A stretch of DNA of 64,000 bases, from contig JAKSYS010000053.1 in assembly GCA_022925895.1 (NCBI GenBank), positions 95,018 through 159,017 on the forward strand, in the 5' to 3' direction. This document shows positions 30,396-41,417 of this stretch, in pieces. Under the pieces are notes generated by a model that saw only the letters and a program-made list of their open reading frames with translations, did not search any database and was not told where the DNA came from. Made by a program: the position numbers and the translations under genes. This DNA comes from Fragilaria crotonensis. Taxonomy: Eukaryota > Bacillariophyta > Fragilariophyceae > Fragilariales > Fragilariaceae. Positions within the stretch are counted from its first letter, which is position 1, and each line of letters opens with the position of its first letter.

Positions 30396-30815
30396 ATGTC
30401 CGATTTGAACGTACCCTTGGCAGATGATGCCTCTCAGGCATCGAGATCTTCTCTGTCGGGTTCGTTGCTAGATCGAATTCGAGCCCAACGAGAAAAAGAG
30501 GCCGCTCCCGTTGCACAACCCGAACGGCTTGTGGTTCCAAATTACAATAATCCTGTTGAAACCAGTGATCCTTCGAATGCAGCATGGTCAATGGATTTCA
30601 GTATTCCACGATACGGTGGAGGAAACAGCAACAATGAAGCTACCATGTCGCTCTTGGGTGACGAGGAGGGCAGTGAGCCGTACTCCATGACTAAGTATTT
30701 TCAAACCTTTGTTCAGGATACCTACAACGCCTTTCGGTCTCTCCACCCCGTCGCACAAGGAGTTGTTGCCGTGACCTTGTTTGCTCTTGCTCTATGGTTG
30801 TTGGACGTTCTTTGA
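30396..30815 (+). CDS. Small tail-anchored membrane protein, function unknown
   Basis: 139 residues from the ATG at 30396 (ACACATGTC). The open frame extends further upstream without an ATG. The first 115 residues are hydrophilic and Ser/Asn-rich (SRSSLSGSLLDRIRAQREKEAAP, RYGGGNSNNEATMSLLG). The extreme C-terminus is a single hydrophobic helix (GVVAVTLFALALWLLDVL), so insertion would be post-translational. Such proteins often sit in the ER or Golgi. The FQTFVQDTYNAFRSLHPVAQG stretch before the anchor is probably helical. I recognise no family. Confidence 0.65.
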   Translation: MSDLNVPLADDASQASRSSLSGSLLDRIRAQREKEAAPVAQPERLVVPNYNNPVETSDPSNAAWSMDFSIPRYGGGNSNNEATMSLLGDEEGSEPYSMTKYFQTFVQDTYNAFRSLHPVAQGVVAVTLFALALWLLDVL

Positions 30816-31702
30816 TTATCCACGTTAAATAGCCTATCAGACTTGACATCCTTTATAGATCAGACAGAGCGACGCCCAGGCAATGTCCCGGGAGGAAGAC
30901 AGAAAAGATTCAGTGGGGAATCCGTTTATTTCGAGTTTATGTATAACCAAGTATAATTGAAAAGGGCCCTGTATGACTACTTTTAGTGGAGTACTCGTCC
31001 ATATTTGTGTTTTCGCTGTAGAAGACAGTCAGACTCAAATCGAAAATGAATGCTCCAAATCATTTCGAAAGCAGAGTGAAGACTTAAGTTCGCTGTTGCT
31101 AATTCTTCTATTCTCTACTAGGCTTGGATCAATTTGAATTGCCGGATTCCTTCCGTGGGACCTGGGCTATGCGAAGTTATTGTCGATGTTGTCTATTGTA
31201 TGCATACCTTGAACCTGGAACCTATGTTAAGTCGTGGACGATCAAGTTCGTATTTTATCGTTACAGTACCTGGTACAGTACTACGAACTACTACGGTAGT
31301 ATCAGTACTGCGTGTTGATAACAAATACTGGAGTACTCTCTAGCTAGTACTACAGTAGAGTGTATCAATTATCAAGTACTACTTGTACCAAGTACTACTA
31401 CGACAGTCGGACATGTGTAGTAGTATGATGTATGACTGTATGATGTATGATAGTACCAGGTATGATTGTTGTACAGCTGTACATATGATCACATGATCAC
31501 TGATCACTCCTCTAAGGGAGCCTCCAGCGCATTCCTACACTCCTACTCGTATTGATTTCGTACTGTAGTATCGATAAAATAGTGGTTTGTACTTGTAGTT
31601 CACTTCAAGGTATGTCATACCACTGCTGGTTTTCGAAATAATGGTATGCTGGTATGCAGTAATAGTACAGTTGTACCTGTACTTTTACCAGTTGTGATAT
31701 AC
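30816..31702. other. Intergenic region, GTAC-rich
   Basis: No coding support. Dense GTAC/TACTAC motifs lie at 31260-31460 and 31560-31690, ending at the left inverted repeat of the TIR element. Confidence 0.5.
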
Positions 31703-32326
31703 CTGGGACATCCGGAATTCCTTCTTGAACCTCACTTTACCGAGAGTTTTTTTGGGCTGTCAAATCGAGTCACGTGGCACACGACCGCTTAATAAATAAC
31801 GTCAATGGATACTGGCTGGCGTCATGAATGCAAATGGGGGCTTGGCAGGCTCGGAGGTTATTTCTTCTCGTAAATAAGTCCACGATTAGAAATCTACTCA
31901 TGAATAAGTTGATGAGAAGATTTCTTCTCTTGAATAAGTTGATGAGAAGATTTCTTCTCGTAAATAAGTTCACGATTAGATACCTTCTCGTTTTTAAGTT
32001 AGACTTCTACGAGAAAGTGTATTGATAGGATGAAATCTTCTCTTAAATAAGTTATAAGAAGATTTCTTCTTATGAATAAGTTCATGAGAAGAATTCTTCT
32101 CGTAAATAAGTTCACAAGTAGATTTCTTCTCGTAAATAAGTTCACGATTAGATTTCTTCTCGTAAATAAGTTCGCCACGATGCCACGCTGGCTCGCACGC
32201 TAGCCAATACTCTTCCGACATCAAAATGAACATATTCAGTTTTGAATATTGTTGAAATTTCAGTTTCAATCTACGTATATCTGTGTAACCCACTAACAGA
32301 ATAAGAAGGAATTCCGGATGTCCCAG
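31703..32326. mobile_element. Non-coding TIR element (MITE-like) carrying a 30-bp tandem array
   Basis: A perfect 24-bp inverted repeat (starting CTGGGACATCCGG and ending TTCCTTCTT) lies at 31703-31726 and, inverted, at 32303-32326. TAC precedes the left end and follows the right end, a possible 3-bp target-site duplication. The 624-bp interior encodes no transposase and is half filled by the tandem array at 31855-32172. It is presumably moved in trans by an unidentified DDE transposase. Confidence 0.75.
31855..32172. repeat. 30-bp minisatellite, about ten degenerate units
   Basis: The unit is roughly TTTCTTCTCGTAAATAAGTT plus a 10-base variable part (CACGATTAGA or GATGAGAAGA). Near 31990-32045 the array is disturbed by about 20 extra bases. 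The period is a multiple of three, so the minus strand translates as repeated ELIYEKKS, which I regard as fortuitous. Confidence 0.85.
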
Positions 32327-32894
32327 TACTCGTGTACAAGTACGCAACATCTATCGATGTGTCAATGCTCTGTTTCATTCATTAAATTTTGTCAGAACCA
32401 AACAATTGCTTCCACGTTCCATCATGTATACCATATACCACGATTCCCATCTTTACTATGCATACATCCTTTTAGTCACGAACGGTTTGCAAGGGTCATT
32501 TCCAGTTGAACCGACACCCGACACCCGACACTTGTCTCACCCCAACCCCAAATTCGAGAAAATAATGATATTACACTTACGCTACTGGTACGGAATACGG
32601 TAGGTCGTAATGGTAGTCTACTAGTTGTGTCAAGTTATTCACGTTTATCCATACAAAACCATATATGATACGTACTAGTAGTCTACCCACTATCATACAC
32701 TTGTACCCACTACCCACACATATACTCCGAGGCTAAAGATTGTCGATTATAGATACATGCTCGTCGTTCCATGCATATCGTCACTTTGGGGCGCTTGCCA
32801 ATCAAAGCAAGATCCACACCATACACACTAGTCGTATTGTTCCGGGCGACTGGACCGAACGACATTCCCAGCTCCTCATTACTTTACTTTCACA
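32327..32894. other. Intergenic region upstream of the GH3 gene
   Basis: About 570 bases with GTAC/ACTAG motifs at 32585-32720. The GH3 promoter is expected here. No other gene seen. Confidence 0.45.
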
Positions 32895-35471
32895 ATGAGC
32901 GAAGCTTTTCGGCATGGATTTCATAACAAGCGATACGCGCAGGTGGAGCTTTCAGAGATGCACGACGACGAAGAACCGCGAGTCTACGGAGGTATCCCAG
33001 AGCATTTAGAGGTTGCCAAGCGTCTCATACTTAAATGCAATGAACACCAAAAAGTTAGGCTGTTATCTGGCTTGGATATGTGGCGTCTCAAGCCAGTCCC
33101 GTCTCTTCGCATTCCAGCCATGTGGCTTTGCGAGGGATCGCATGGACTTTCGAAACAAGTCGGTCGAGCTGCAGATCTTGTCAAGGGCCGCGTCTCCGCC
33201 ACTTGTTTCCCGTGTGCGAGTGCTTTAGCGTGCTCTTGGGATCGAAGCCTTCTTTATGAAGTAGGAATGGCACTAGGACGTGAATGCGTTGCTGAGAATG
33301 TGGCTGTCCTCCTAGGTCCTGGAGTTAACATAATTCGAACGCCATTGGGCGGCCTCAATTTCGATTACTTTTCGGAAGATCCTCTTCTGACCGGACATTT
33401 GGCGGCGGCCATGATTCAAGGTATACAATCGCAAGGTGTTGCGGCATGTGCGAAGCATTTCTGCGCCAACAACCAGCAAACTGATCGTTGGATCGTTGAT
33501 GCGATTATTGACGAACGCACACTCCGTGAGGTGTACTGGAAACCATGGGAACTCGTCGTGAAGTTGGCCCAGCCATGGACCATCATGTGTGCTCACAACA
33601 AAGTCAATGGACTTTATTGCAGTGAAAACCGTATTCTTATGAACCGTATCCTGCGAGGTGAGTGGGGCTTTCAAGGTTTGGTCTTGACCGATTGGGGTGC
33701 TACGAATGAAAGATGGAAGGGCGTTGTTGCTGGCGTCGATCTCGAAATGCCAGGATCAAAAGGTGCCTACGACTTCGATGTTCTTGAGGCCCACGAAGAT
33801 GGAAGAGTTACGGACGACACTCTGAACGAATGTGGTGCTCGCGTACTGAGCCTCATGATCAATGCTGCGTCCGTTGCGAGTGAGTCCGTGCGAGCCACTG
33901 TCGATGAAAATGCGCACCATCGCTTGGCCTATCGTGCAGCTGTGGAGTCTTGCGTCTTGCTGAAGAACGAGAATAGCTTGTTACCTCTCAAGGTAGGCAC
34001 TTCGATTGCCGTCATCGGAAAATTCGCCGCGTTTCCTCGGATTCAGCCTGTTGGGAGCAGCCATGTGGTTCCAACGAAGGTTGACTGCGCATTGGACCAC
34101 TTTCAAAATCACACTTTGAAGATTGAGAGTGCCCAGGGGTACTCAGAGTCAGATAACGAAGCCCTGCAGCGTGCTCTGCTTGGCGAGGCTGTTGATAGTG
34201 CTAGAGAGAGTTAAGTTGCCATCGTGTTCCTCGGTTTGACTGATTGGGATGAAACTGAGGGGTTCGATCGCAAACACATGGACCTACCTGAATGCCAGGA
34301 ATTTCTGCTGGAAAAGATTTACGAGGCGAATTCGAACACAATTGTCGTGCTGACAAACGGATCTGCTGTGACGATGCCTTGGGTGAATGACGTACCCTGT
34401 ATCCTGGAGGGATGGTTAGGTGGACAGTGTGGAGGAAGTGCTGTCGCTGACATCATTTTTGGTGAGGTCGAACCTTGTGGCAAACTTGCCCAAACCTTTC
34501 CCATCGATGTCGAAGATGTTCCGGCATTCAAGTGGGCACCGGATTCTAATCGTCAGGTTCAGTACCGCGAAAACATCAATGTTGGCTATCGTTACTACAA
34601 CAGTGCAGATACGGAGGTGCTCTTTCCATTCGGTCATGGTTTGAGCTACACGACCTTTGAGTATTCAGCCTTGACATTGAACGTCGTAAAGGACACCTCG
34701 ACTGAAATGCAGGTAGATCTCAGCGTGACCATTCGCAATACAGGGACCCGCCCGGCACTGAAATTGTTCAGTGTTATGTGTACGATTGTGAGCGCTCTCT
34801 TTATCGCCCATTTCATGAGTTGCAGGGCTTCGAGAAGGTGCGCCTGGAGCCTAACGAGCAAGGTTGTCCGTATAACCCTTGATCAAATGGCTTTCCGAGT
34901 ATATGACGTTGGAATTCGTACCTGGATCGTAGAGCCTGGAAATTTTGAAATTCAAGTCGGAGCGTCAAGTCGAGACATCAGATTAAAAGGGGTTATCCAG
35001 TTGACGTCAGGTTCGTGTGCGAGTGGCGCTGCGAAGATAGCGCATCCAAACAAGGCATTTCCAATTGATCAAGTGCTTGACTCTGATGCTGGATTCACCG
35101 CGATGTTGGGGTACGACATTCCGATTCCTCCAGCTCCAACTGGGTTGTTCGATTACAATACTCTGGTTGGGGAAATCAAGACTTCCTCAGTGGGATCGAA
35201 GCTAGTCGAGCTCGTTGAACAAATAATGAGGAGAGAAATGGATAACAAGGATGACCCTTTGCATCTTTACATCCAACGCGCTCGGATGCACTCCATGCCT
35301 CTTCGAGCATTGGTGGTTTATAGTCGGGGCATGATATCCTTTGAAATGATGGATTTGCTATTGAGTGTTATGAATGGCGAATACGCCTACGCCAAGGCGC
35401 TTTGCATGGCACCAGTTGTGTTGCTGTCCTGGCTTATCCAGAAATGCTGTGGAGTCAATAACAGAGTTTAA
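32895..35471 (+). CDS. Glycoside hydrolase family 3 (beta-glucosidase-like), interrupted by a stop and two shifts
   Basis: The start is the ATG at 32895 (CACAATGAGC), with no signal peptide. The (beta/alpha)8 domain has LGPGVNIIRTPLGGLNFDYFSEDP, AKHFCANNQ and GLVLTDWGATN, where Asp266 is the expected nucleophile. An in-frame TAA at 34212-34214 sits between SARES and VAIVFLGLTDWDE, where an ordinary residue belongs. The second domain (FPIDVEDVPAFKW, YRENINVGYRYYN, FPFGHGLSYTTFEYS) and fibronectin-III part follow. Between about 34752 and 34875 the conserved reading (TEIVQCYVYDCERSLYRPFH) lies one frame off, so two compensating indels are present. The C-terminus (MPLRALVVYSRG) resembles bacterial GH3 tails. 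It is either a young pseudogene or a gene hit by consensus errors. Confidence 0.7.
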
Positions 35472-36395
35472 GTGTAGTTACTTCGTCACGTCGCTATGCC
35501 GTTTGCGTTATCTTGCACTCCGTAATAGGTGGCAGACGCAATGAGAGTATTTCACAGCGCTTCCTGTTGGTAGGTTCTCACGGCTGACTAATACGAGTAG
35601 TTAAAAATCGTCCTACTGTACCGTACAAGGGAACCGGTGCGGTATGCTCTTCCTTGGTCACAGGCGAAGTATTGTATGCATATACCTGGGACACAGCGCG
35701 ATCAAGGCCGCATACTATGATAGTTCGTAGAAAATCAGGGTTTGGTCAAACGTAGAGTTTTGTAATTCTGTTAGTTTAACGTTTAACTTATAAGCTTATT
35801 TCTAGGTTTCATTTTGAAAGAACCAATTCAATCCAGGTCCAATTGAATCTTGCCAATCTACTTTTGCGAAGTTAGAGGGTTGTGAGAGTGAGCATTCAAA
35901 GCCTTCATCCCACTGATAAGGGCATTGAAATGTCGCACCAACTCCACTTCCACGAGCAAATTGATGATTGCAACAACTGTTGCAACATGGTTAGACTTAG
36001 CCAACATGATGAGGGACACATGTTGAAAATTAGTTGACACATGAAGGGAAATTACAGTTGGATTGCACAGGGTCAATGTGGACAAATTGTTGTTGTAGAA
36101 AAGGAGGTTATGAGGGTGGAAAGCAGTTCGGGACAACTGTAGTTTTTGTACTGGCATTTTGCCGTTTACAGTTGGCATGGGAATAATTTGTATCCAAAGC
36201 CAGATGCTGGGACTCAGCTGGCAGTGACAGAATTCCAACGTCAATAATGGCACAATAACAGCCATTAGCTAGCTGCTTTACCTTGACTCTCCCTCTCATT
36301 CAATGGAACAAGAAATAGATAAGTGATGGTGTGGTGAGAATGGTATATGACATGAACAATAAACATATGGGCTTGCAGGATAAGAGGGGACACTC
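35472..36395. other. Intergenic region
   Basis: About 920 bases. Short minus-strand frames (35858-36541) lack family signal. They may be the 3' untranslated/LTR side of the copia remnant that follows, but no LTR pair was found. Confidence 0.4.
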
Positions 36396-37906
36396 TTAAA
36401 TCCACCCAACACAAATGCGCCAGTGCCGCCTGTCACCGACCTTGAGCAAGCTTTTGAATCGTTCGAAAACTTCTCGGTTGAGGCCCTTGGTAAGGTATTC
36501 AGCCAACTGGTCTGTGGTGGCAATCTGAAGCACTTCAACATCTCCGTTGCAAACGTGGTGCAAAAGAAGTGCCATTAACCAGGGCGTACTTGGTGCAGAT
36601 GGTAACGCATTGCTTGGTAGCAAGCAGCAGAGCACCATTGTTGTCTTCAAAGACTTGGCATCAAATGGTACACTTGAAGTCAGGTGGCAGAGTCAATTCC
36701 ATGCAGATTTCTCCAAGAAGATCACAAAGTGGCAACAGAGTCCTCATGCTTGCACTGAGAGCAGAGTACTCAGATTCCAATGTGGACAGGGAGATCTCTG
36801 TTTGCAGTTGAGACTTCCAGAGAATTGGACAACCTCCAAGGGCAATGATGAAGCCGGTGTGGGACTTGGTGCTAATGTCAGAATAATTAGGGTCACAACC
36901 ATGGAGTCCAGCAAAGTCAGCATCAATATAACAATCAAGAGAGAGGTCTCCAGTTGGAGTCACAATAGTTCACTTGTCAGCAGTGCAATACAAGTAGTGA
37001 TCAATTGTTTTGATTGCATGGCATGGCTCTTCTTGGGAGAATGATTGAACCTGGCAACTTACTGCAAGTGTGATGTCTGGCCTTGTGTTTGTTGACAAGT
37101 ACAAGAGCATTCCAACAATAGAGCAGTAGTTCCAGAACTCATCCATGGGTTCTCCATCAGGGTCAATCCCAAGGCATGCTTGCAAAGCAGGGGTGCAGTT
37201 GGGGTTGCAGTCTTGAAGTCCTGTTGTCTTTATGATCTTCTGGATCAAACCCTTTTGTGTTAGGGTGACAGTTTTGGTGACCAAGAAAGTCAGTGAATGT
37301 ACCTTCACGAGTGAACTCCAAACCCAATTCAGAAAAATCCTGGAACCGTTTGTCAAGATCCTGCCTTCTTGCTAGACAAGGCAAGCCCAAGATCATCCAC
37401 ACAGAGAACAATCATGATGGTCTTGCTGTACAAGAGGCATGAGTCTGTGGCACTCTGCTTCAATCCTTGGAGGAGGAGTGCTTCATGAATGTGTTGATAT
37501 CAAAGGCGGGGAGCAACCGAGAGAGGGACCGTAGAGGCTCTTAACAAGTTGTAGGCAGGTCCTTTGGTCACTTGGTTGATCAGACTTGAAACCTCTTGGC
37601 ATGTGGATCCAGACTGCGTCAGCTAGGTTGGCTTGGACAAAGGCACTGCTGAAGTCAATGGAGCAGGTTTGCCATCCCAATGTTAGGGACAAGACAAGGA
37701 ACAAATGAACTGAACTCCAGCCAAGCAACAACTGGGGCATAGGTTTCAGGTTCTCCTTCTTCAAGGTTGCCTTGAACACAGTAGCATGCTTTATACTTGG
37801 TGACTTTTCCATCTGGGGATTGCTTGCGCCAAAATACCCAAGTCCCTGGAAGAATCTTGGACTTGGCTTCAAGAACACTAACGGGTGCATGATTCTTGTC
37901 GGACAC
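36396..37906 (-). pseudogene. Ty1/copia pol remnant of a second lineage (RT-RNase H)
   Basis: The minus strand, read from 37.9 to 36.4 kb, gives GTWVFWRKQSPDGKVTKYKA, IDFSSAFVQANLADAVWIHMP, QLVKSLYGPSLG, then TLTQKGLIQKIIKTTGL and MLLYLSTNTRPDITLAVS, then CYIDADFAGLHG...HTGFIIALGGCPILWKSQLQ and TTDQLAEYLTKGLN. These are the reverse transcriptase and RNase H blocks of a copia element close to the common plant/algal type (KSLYG). It is distinct from the two elements at 4-10 and 57-64 kb. At least four frame breaks are present, the YVDD region is not in a clean frame, and no LTRs were recognised. Confidence 0.75.
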
Positions 37907-38173
37907 TACCTTCTACAAGGTGATGGCGGAAGGCAACGTTGACTCTTTGCAAAGATGGAACACATCAACCCTCTCGTGGAAATCTATGTACAAAAAACTG
38001 GCATAATCTTGCGCATCAAGCGTTCCATCAATGGAAAATTTTGGTTGTATCAATGCAGGGAACACATCAACTGTCCATTTGCTTGGGATTCGTGTCTTGA
38101 GGCACACCAGCAGGAGTGATGGTATGTAGTATGCTATCTCTAGGAGGATGAAGACAATCCATGCTGGAGTTCA

Positions 38174-39382
38174 TTGTGCACCACTCGCAGCCGGATGGAA
38201 GGAAATCACGTTGTGGTGAGGACAATGGCAAACAAAAAAAGGATTCCCAGGTCGTTTTGTCCAACACCGTATAATGGCGTGCCGTCAACCGGGACACCCC
38301 CATGGCTGAAAACCAAAAGGTTGGACTGCAAGAGCATTCAGCTGGTTGGATCTTGCATTGAGGAGCTTGAAAGAACAAAGCCAGGGTCAGTGCTGATTGG
38401 GTTCACATGTTTGCCAACCTTTGAGATTCAGAGCATTCACTCCTTCGTGGATTTGTGAAATATGCTCTTAAGTGTGAGACCGGTGATTTTCCTTGATGCT
38501 ACCCACCTTCGCAGTGAATTCAAGGGAACATTATATGTTGCATCAGTTCTGACATCAGGGGACAAGAACAATGTATTCCCCATTGGTTTCATGATTGCCA
38601 GCAATGAGGATCGGCGAACGTGGGTTCAGATGTTGACGTATCTAAAGGAAGCGTGCCCCATTGTTTGTCAGCAAGGACAAGGATGCCAAGGCATGGCTGA
38701 TGATGATGCTCCCCTTTGTGAAACACCATTTGTCTTTGGTGAAACATGTGTTTCCAACAAATCTGGAATTCAGTTGTGATCAGCTCGTATGAGTAAACGT
38801 GACGCAGAGGTTTGGAAGAAACGCTTCCCAATACTACAACATTATGGCAATTGCCAAAACATGCTTGGCCCGATGAGGCTGTTGAGTTGCTACTAATTGA
38901 CAAAATCAACTGACTGAAACCGCAGGCAGCAAACTGCATCCAAGATATTGAGGAAAGCGGTGTTCTGTGGAAGTCATCGCAGTGGCTTAGTTGGCAGCAT
39001 CAGTATCCACCACAATTAGGGATACGAAATTAGTATACAGTCAGAGCTAGCTAGTGGCTGGGTGATTATCATAAGTTTGGGTGTGTGCAAAAGACGCTCA
39101 CCAAGCAGAACATTTATCCGGTGAGCACGGACTCTTTGAAATCTGGTGGCAAAATGCTTCCGCCAGCCAATTGTTAAGAAGCGTGGAGCTGCGCGCCCCA
39201 AAACCAAGAGAATTTGGCATCGAACTGCTGAATACCAACTGGGTAAAGATCCTCGAATCATCTGTTTGAACTGCGACCGCCGAGGTCACAATAAGAGGAC
39301 ATTTCCAAATTCCGGGCCCCTAACGCCCGGGAAAAGAGATTGCTTCCCGACGCGAAGGCTGAGGAAGCGACAAAAACTTTGA
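38174..39382 (+). pseudogene. Mutator-like (MULE) transposase remnant
   Basis: Three fragments in order. 38174-38458 ends in a pre-MULE stretch (CIEELERTKPGSV). 38462-38779 holds the MULE core RPVIFLDATHLRSEFKGTLY, then VFPIGFMIASNEDRRTWVQML, with the first catalytic Asp in FLDATHL. 39146-39382 holds a basic stretch and a zinc knuckle, CLNCDRRGHNKRTF, whose last Cys is Phe. Stops and shifts break the sequence between the pieces. No long terminal inverted repeats were recognised. Confidence 0.7.
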
Positions 39383-39594
39383 TTTCGAGCATAGCAAAGA
39401 GAAGCAACATGAAGATTAAAACACAATCATAGTGAAGAGGAGCAATATGAAGACGCACTAGATGCACTAGTCGCACTTGAAGAGGAAAGTGACAACTCAA
39501 GTAACCAAAGAGAAGTTCTTGAACAAGAATAAGCAAATGACAAAAGTAAGCAACGTTACTAGTACTACTAGTTACATGTCCCGCAGCATCTATG

Positions 39595-40287
39595 TTACTT
39601 GCTGTGTGTTATGTCATCTTCTTCCGTCTTCTTGAAACGGCATTCCACATCAACGAGGACGCCACCATTTTCATCGCAACCACTGTGAATTAAGTCTACC
39701 TCATTTCGAGGTACCTTGAGACAAAAATCCAACAAAAGAACTCTAGCTACCAGCCCTGTCCCTGGTGTGGATGTACTCGATTGGCTGGGGTTGTCATGAT
39801 CAGTGTTTGGAAAGACTCTTTCCATGTCAACCTTGCCGTAGTTGTCCAAAGCTACATCCTCCTCCTTGATGACGTAGTCTTCATCAGCTTCATTGGAATT
39901 GGCTTCATTGTTGGAATTGTCATGTCTTTGTTCATCAGCCAGAGTCCTTAATATAATCAACATCTTCACGGCCAATACTATTCTTCATACGGTCGAGTTG
40001 TTCATGGCCACTTGGTTTCAATTTGCACAATTGTCATTGTGTGCCGCTTTCCAACACGAAGATCTCCTCCACTCTACTGTGTACGAGAAGTTGTGTAGAA
40101 TACTGGTTCTAAACTTGAATTGTTTGTCAGTGATCTTTGACACACCATGGATATCACACAATGTGACAAGAGCATCGCACCAAGGTGAATTATGACCACT
40201 GTTAAAGTTGATGGACAGGGTCAGAATGAAAAGGGTTGTAGCCAACAATGCCATCATCAGAAAATAAATGATGGAGAACGGCTCCAT
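39595..40287 (-). CDS. Possible degraded or spliced hypothetical gene
   Basis: Two minus-strand frames follow each other. 40287-40018 starts with a hydrophobic segment (FSIIYFLMMALLATTLFILTLSI) and has CDALVTLCDIHGVSKITDKQFKF. 39963-39595 is acidic (NEADEDYVIKEEDVALDNYGKVD) and ends VDVECRFKKTEEDD. Composition is more protein-like than the surrounding shadows, but I find no clean intron between them and no family. It lies among mobile-element debris, so it may be part of one. Confidence 0.25.
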
Positions 40288-40908
40288 GAAAAAGTAGTGA
40301 CCATGGTTGATTTACGTTTGATCTACACGACGGGGTACCATATCTTCAGTGGAACCTTGGCGTGGCGGGCGCGGAAATTGAGAAATGGGTGTTATAATTA
40401 AAAAATGGACTACATAGCAAACATGGCCAAAACATGTGTACTTTATTGAAATAGTGAAATCATTATGTACTATATTGCAATAGTGTACAAAACTAGATAG
40501 AGGGTCATTGTACTTTATAATCTTTAAACTTATTTATGGACTAAATTGCAATTTCCCCTTTAATATATCATATCTCAACAACTACTGCTTCAGTTTTCTA
40601 GAGATTCATATCGCATATAGACCACGTGCACAGCTATTTGAGGGCAGTGGGATATTCAGTTTACTTGAAATGGCAATAAGACATTCTATTTTTTGGATTA
40701 AGCGCTGAATTACGAGGAAATACTTTGAATTCAGAGAAGTGACATTGAATCCGATGTATGCATACTGCATAGTACTACTTTGTACTACTGAGTACAAACT
40801 AATTCCTGCCTGATGCCAAATTCCTAGCGTACTTGTAGCTCCCCTATGTTCATAGTAGTTCCTACTACAACTGTACTTGTAGAAGTGGAAAGGGACTTAT
40901 ATCATGTA
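40288..40908. other. Intergenic, AT-rich then GTAC-rich
   Basis: From 40380 to 40700 the DNA is markedly AT-rich without coding support. GTAC motifs resume at 40785-40905 up to the hAT insertion site. Confidence 0.45.
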
Positions 40909-40916
40909 CTCCGAAC
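40909..40916. repeat. hAT target-site duplication, left copy
   Basis: CTCCGAAC, repeated exactly at 43888-43895. Eight bases is the hAT hallmark. Confidence 0.9.
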
Positions 40917-40927
40917 CAGTGTGCGAC

Positions 40928-41075
40928 ATCGGCTGGCCGCAGGCCGGCCGTGGCCGTGGCCGCCCGGCCGATTGCGGCCAGTGCGGCCACGGCCAAGTAT
41001 ACCAATACCGGCCGGGTACCGGTCGGCAGCATGTGAAAGTGTCGGCCGGCCGGCTGCGGCCAGCATTACATCTCG
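40928..41075. repeat. CGGCC-rich subterminal repeats, left end of the hAT element
   Basis: Many copies of CGGCC/GGCCG in both orientations, far more GC-rich than the surroundings. Mirrored at 43764-43862. Confidence 0.75.
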
Positions 41076-41417
41076 AGACAATGATTCGCACGGAAGTTTA
41101 ATCATGCGTAGAATCCCTACGACTAACTTCGTACTCGTAGCAGATACCTTGCAACACGCAACCTACATGCATGCTGAACTGCCAGCACTTGACAAGAAGC
41201 AACAGGAATCATCATGTCAACACTCTCATTGTTCACGGCAAGGAGACTGAAACACAGAAGACACATGATTTGTAAGCAACAATCAGCCACCTTATATTGA
41301 TTGAAACAGTTTATCCTGGTGGTCTTGTTGGTGAAAACAACTATTCTTGTGAGGAATTGCAGCAGCCAGCGCAGCAGCATAAAGTACAGGGCGGCAAGAA
41401 GTAAGGCTGCCGTGATC

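Noticed and set aside
31855-32172. A CRISPR-like look of regularly spaced repeats
   Set aside because: Units abut with no unique spacers, the array lies inside inverted repeats, and the DNA is eukaryotic nuclear.
31994-32350. Minus-strand frame translating to repeated ELIYEKKS
   Set aside because: It follows directly from a 30-bp unit that is a multiple of three. There is no good start context, and it runs across the TIR.
34212-34214. TAA in the GH3 gene as a recoded codon
   Set aside because: Other genes here use TAA as a normal stop and no recoding element is visible. Mutation or error is simpler.
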